Assembly (NCBI RefSeq): GCF_000172175.1
Contig: NZ_ABJL02000008.1
Coordinates: 1,488,001-1,552,000, forward strand
Direction of reading: 5' to 3'
DNA: 64,000 nucleotides
Origin: Bacteroides intestinalis DSM 17393
GTDB taxonomy: Bacteria; Bacteroidota; Bacteroidia; Bacteroidales; Bacteroidaceae
The position numbers and the translations under genes are program-made. Shown in pieces: positions 62,174-64,000 of the stretch (positions within the stretch are counted from its first letter, which is position 1; each line of letters opens with the position of its first letter). The notes under the pieces are model-generated. The model worked only from the letters and a program-made list of their open reading frames with translations. It ran no database searches and was not told the DNA's origin.

Positions 62174-64000
62174 TATTCATTAAAATCGGGTACACGTACT
62201 GTAAAGCGTGTACCTTTTCCTAATTCAGAAGATACGTTTATCTCCCCTCTGAAACGCTCTACAATGGTTTGGCAGATACTTAGTCCCAGACCAGCACCCT
62301 GCGTAAAGCTATCCACTTTATAGAAACGCTCAAATATGCGTCGCTGGTTTTCTTCCGAAATACCGCTTCCGGTATCTTCTACAAAGAAAACGGTGTAGCC
62401 TGGGTCTTCTGTCTGGAAACCGAAAGTGATAGAACCCTGAGTCGTGAACTTCTTGGCATTGTTAATGAAGTTATTGATTACCTGTTTCAGGCGGATAGAA
62501 TCCGTTACTATGGATTTACTTTCTTCGGGCAATTTCATGACCAGCTCTACACCCGGAGGCATACTCAGACGCTGAGAATCATAGATCTGCTGCATTACAA
62601 ACATAAGGTTGTATCCGGCAAAACGGAAGTCCATTGAACCGGACTCAATGCGAGACAGATCAAGAATGTCATTAATCAATGCCAACAATAAAGTACAGTT
62701 CGTATTGATTGTATCTACAAACTGTTTTACTTCTTCAGGACTGAATGCATCAATATCTTTCAGTAAATCGGAGAAACCGACAATAGAATTCAATGGAGTA
62801 CGAATTTCATGACTCATATTGGCCAAGAAAGCCGATTTCAGAGTATCAGCCTGCAAAGCTTTGTCACGGGCTGCAATCAATTCTTCTTCGGTAGTTTTAT
62901 AGCGCTGTATACTTTGACAAACACCCAATACCATATAAGGCGCCTCAGAATCCAGACCGTTATAAGAGGCACTACGGAATTCCCACCATTCATATTTACC
63001 TTCTCCGCTACGCATACGGAAACTCATACGGGTATCCATTTCCTCACCTTTGAAAATGGCCGTGAAATGTCGGTGAGCCTCTTCCAAATCATCCGCATGG
63101 ATAAAAAGCTCCAATTCTTTCCGCAAGATAGTCTGCTTGCCGGGAAGACCGAAGTAATCAAGCAAAGCACCTGAAAAATGGAAACTATGCGTACGTATGT
63201 CATATTGCCAGGGATATACGGAACTTGCATCCACAGCCAGATTGAAGAAACGCTTATGCATTTCTTCCTCCGAAATATTGCGGCAACAAATAGCCATACC
63301 CGTCATCTTATTCTTGGAATAAATCGGTACAATCTCACCAGAAACAGGGAAATAAGTTCCTTTATGAACTTCCTGCATAAAAGCCTTCTCCGGAATAGGT
63401 ATTACACGACGCTCAGCTCTCACCTGTTTCAGTAAAGCCTGTAGAATATCCTCCCCATTCGAATAGATATGGAAAATGGAACCAGCCATCTGACCTTCGT
63501 AATAACGTGCCGTATGAGTATCAGGATCCAGTTCGAGCATCAACATCAAAGCACGATTAACAAAATGTATACGGAAATCCGTATCATACGTAATCAACCC
63601 GTCGCGAATAGAGCAGAAAATATTATCAAATTCATCACGTTGCTCCACCAAACGATTCTGTATCAGTAAACGTGTTTGAGCATGCATACGACGGCGTGAT
63701 TCATGACGATTCAAACGATAAAGCCAGATTACGAGGAAAACTAATGCACCTACAACAATAGAGTAGAACAACACGAACCAGATGCGGTAACGTTCCATCA
63801 AAGGTGCATTCATGATAACACCACTATCACTCACTTTATCCGCATTTACTCTGAAATATTCCAACTGCTTAAAGTCGTAAAGCAATTTGCCTGGAAGATC
63901 CGTAACTCCAACCACAGAAGGTGTGGCACCTTGCAAAACTTGCGCAGCACATTTACCTGCTGCACTGGCCCCTTCATAAGGCTCCATATCGTGCACACAG
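62173..64000 (-). CDS. Sensor histidine kinase, N-terminal end beyond the window
   Basis: At least 607 residues are visible, and the beginning lies off the window. The start of the visible part is a periplasmic sensor domain (ATPSVVGVTDLPGKLLYDF) that recalls ABC substrate-binding-like sensors. A transmembrane segment is near 70-92 (VLFYSIVVGALVFLVIWLY). Two PAS-like regions (about 120-240 and 250-365) follow, then HisKA with the phospho-His in SHEIRTPLN. The ATP-binding domain has NNFINNAKKFT, DTGSGIS and GAGLGLSI. No receiver domain is seen before the stop at 62173. The partner regulator is not in the window. Confidence 0.88.
   Translation of the reverse strand, partial: CVHDMEPYEGASAAGKCAAQVLQGATPSVVGVTDLPGKLLYDFKQLEYFRVNADKVSDSGVIMNAPLMERYRIWFVLFYSIVVGALVFLVIWLYRLNRHESRRRMHAQTRLLIQNRLVEQRDEFDNIFCSIRDGLITYDTDFRIHFVNRALMLMLELDPDTHTARYYEGQMAGSIFHIYSNGEDILQALLKQVRAERRVIPIPEKAFMQEVHKGTYFPVSGEIVPIYSKNKMTGMAICCRNISEEEMHKRFFNLAVDASSVYPWQYDIRTHSFHFSGALLDYFGLPGKQTILRKELELFIHADDLEEAHRHFTAIFKGEEMDTRMSFRMRSGEGKYEWWEFRSASYNGLDSEAPYMVLGVCQSIQRYKTTEEELIAARDKALQADTLKSAFLANMSHEIRTPLNSIVGFSDLLKDIDAFSPEEVKQFVDTINTNCTLLLALINDILDLSRIESGSMDFRFAGYNLMFVMQQIYDSQRLSMPPGVELVMKLPEESKSIVTDSIRLKQVINNFINNAKKFTTQGSITFGFQTEDPGYTVFFVEDTGSGISEENQRRIFERFYKVDSFTQGAGLGLSICQTIVERFRGEINVSSELGKGTRFTVRVPDFNE

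Overview
The window is Bacteroidales DNA, most likely Bacteroides or Phocaeicola. Promoters follow the TTTG-N19/20-TAnnTTTG pattern, most genes lack a Shine-Dalgarno sequence, and the conjugation genes are of the CTnDOT type. It holds an integrative conjugative element (ICE) of about 40 kb beside a tRNA-Phe gene, followed by a degraded junction and about 20 kb of ordinary chromosome.

Layout. 1-424: the end of thiL and a complete tRNA-Phe gene. 666-10814: a tyrosine integrase, a long structured RNA element, and a plus-strand block with a fused DNA methyltransferase-helicase, an ArdA-like antirestriction protein, several acidic proteins of unknown function and a J-domain protein. This block resembles the leading, anti-defence region of a conjugative element. 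10822-19784: an accessory patchwork. It contains an AT-rich repeat protein cut short beside an IS1380-type transposase, palindromic repeats, an IS4-type deletion derivative, a Firmicutes-like segment (HD hydrolase, methyltransferase, erm(G) with leader peptide), and a truncated UpxY/NusG-like gene behind an apparent invertible promoter. 19785-20993: a second tyrosine recombinase. 21082-34705: the minus-strand transfer operon traA to traQ plus a lysozyme. It is split by a plus-strand AAA ATPase that has a phased operator-like repeat array. 34706-39086: a probable oriT/regulatory region, then a MobA-like protein, a relaxase and a VirD4-type coupling protein. 39100-40361: a second copy of the structured RNA and three small genes. 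40557-43770: a gene broken by a complete IS21-family element.

43771-44217 holds remnants of three genes, and no attR copy of the tRNA end was seen. The IS21 has no visible target duplication, and its two flanks do not restore the broken gene. The right end of the ICE therefore looks rearranged or deleted. From 44230 on the genes are chromosomal: a MATE exporter, a GH43 pseudogene, a LuxR-type regulator, a nucleotidyltransferase-like protein, HelD, a PepSY-like protein, a full biotin cluster (bioBA fusion, bioF, bioG, bioC, bioD), a glycosyltransferase, a LolC/E-type permease, an aminotransferase, a sugar-isomerase-like protein and a hybrid-type sensor kinase that runs off the window.

The transfer genes fit together. 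MobA and MobB would nick and pilot DNA, the coupling protein delivers it to the TraE-TraQ type IV secretion machine powered by TraG, and the leading-region proteins would protect incoming DNA. No rteABC, excision (xis/exc) or traP gene was recognised. The most unusual signals are the two covarying RNA elements, the 32-bp-phased operator array, the invertible promoter beside a recombinase, and the methyltransferase-helicase block.
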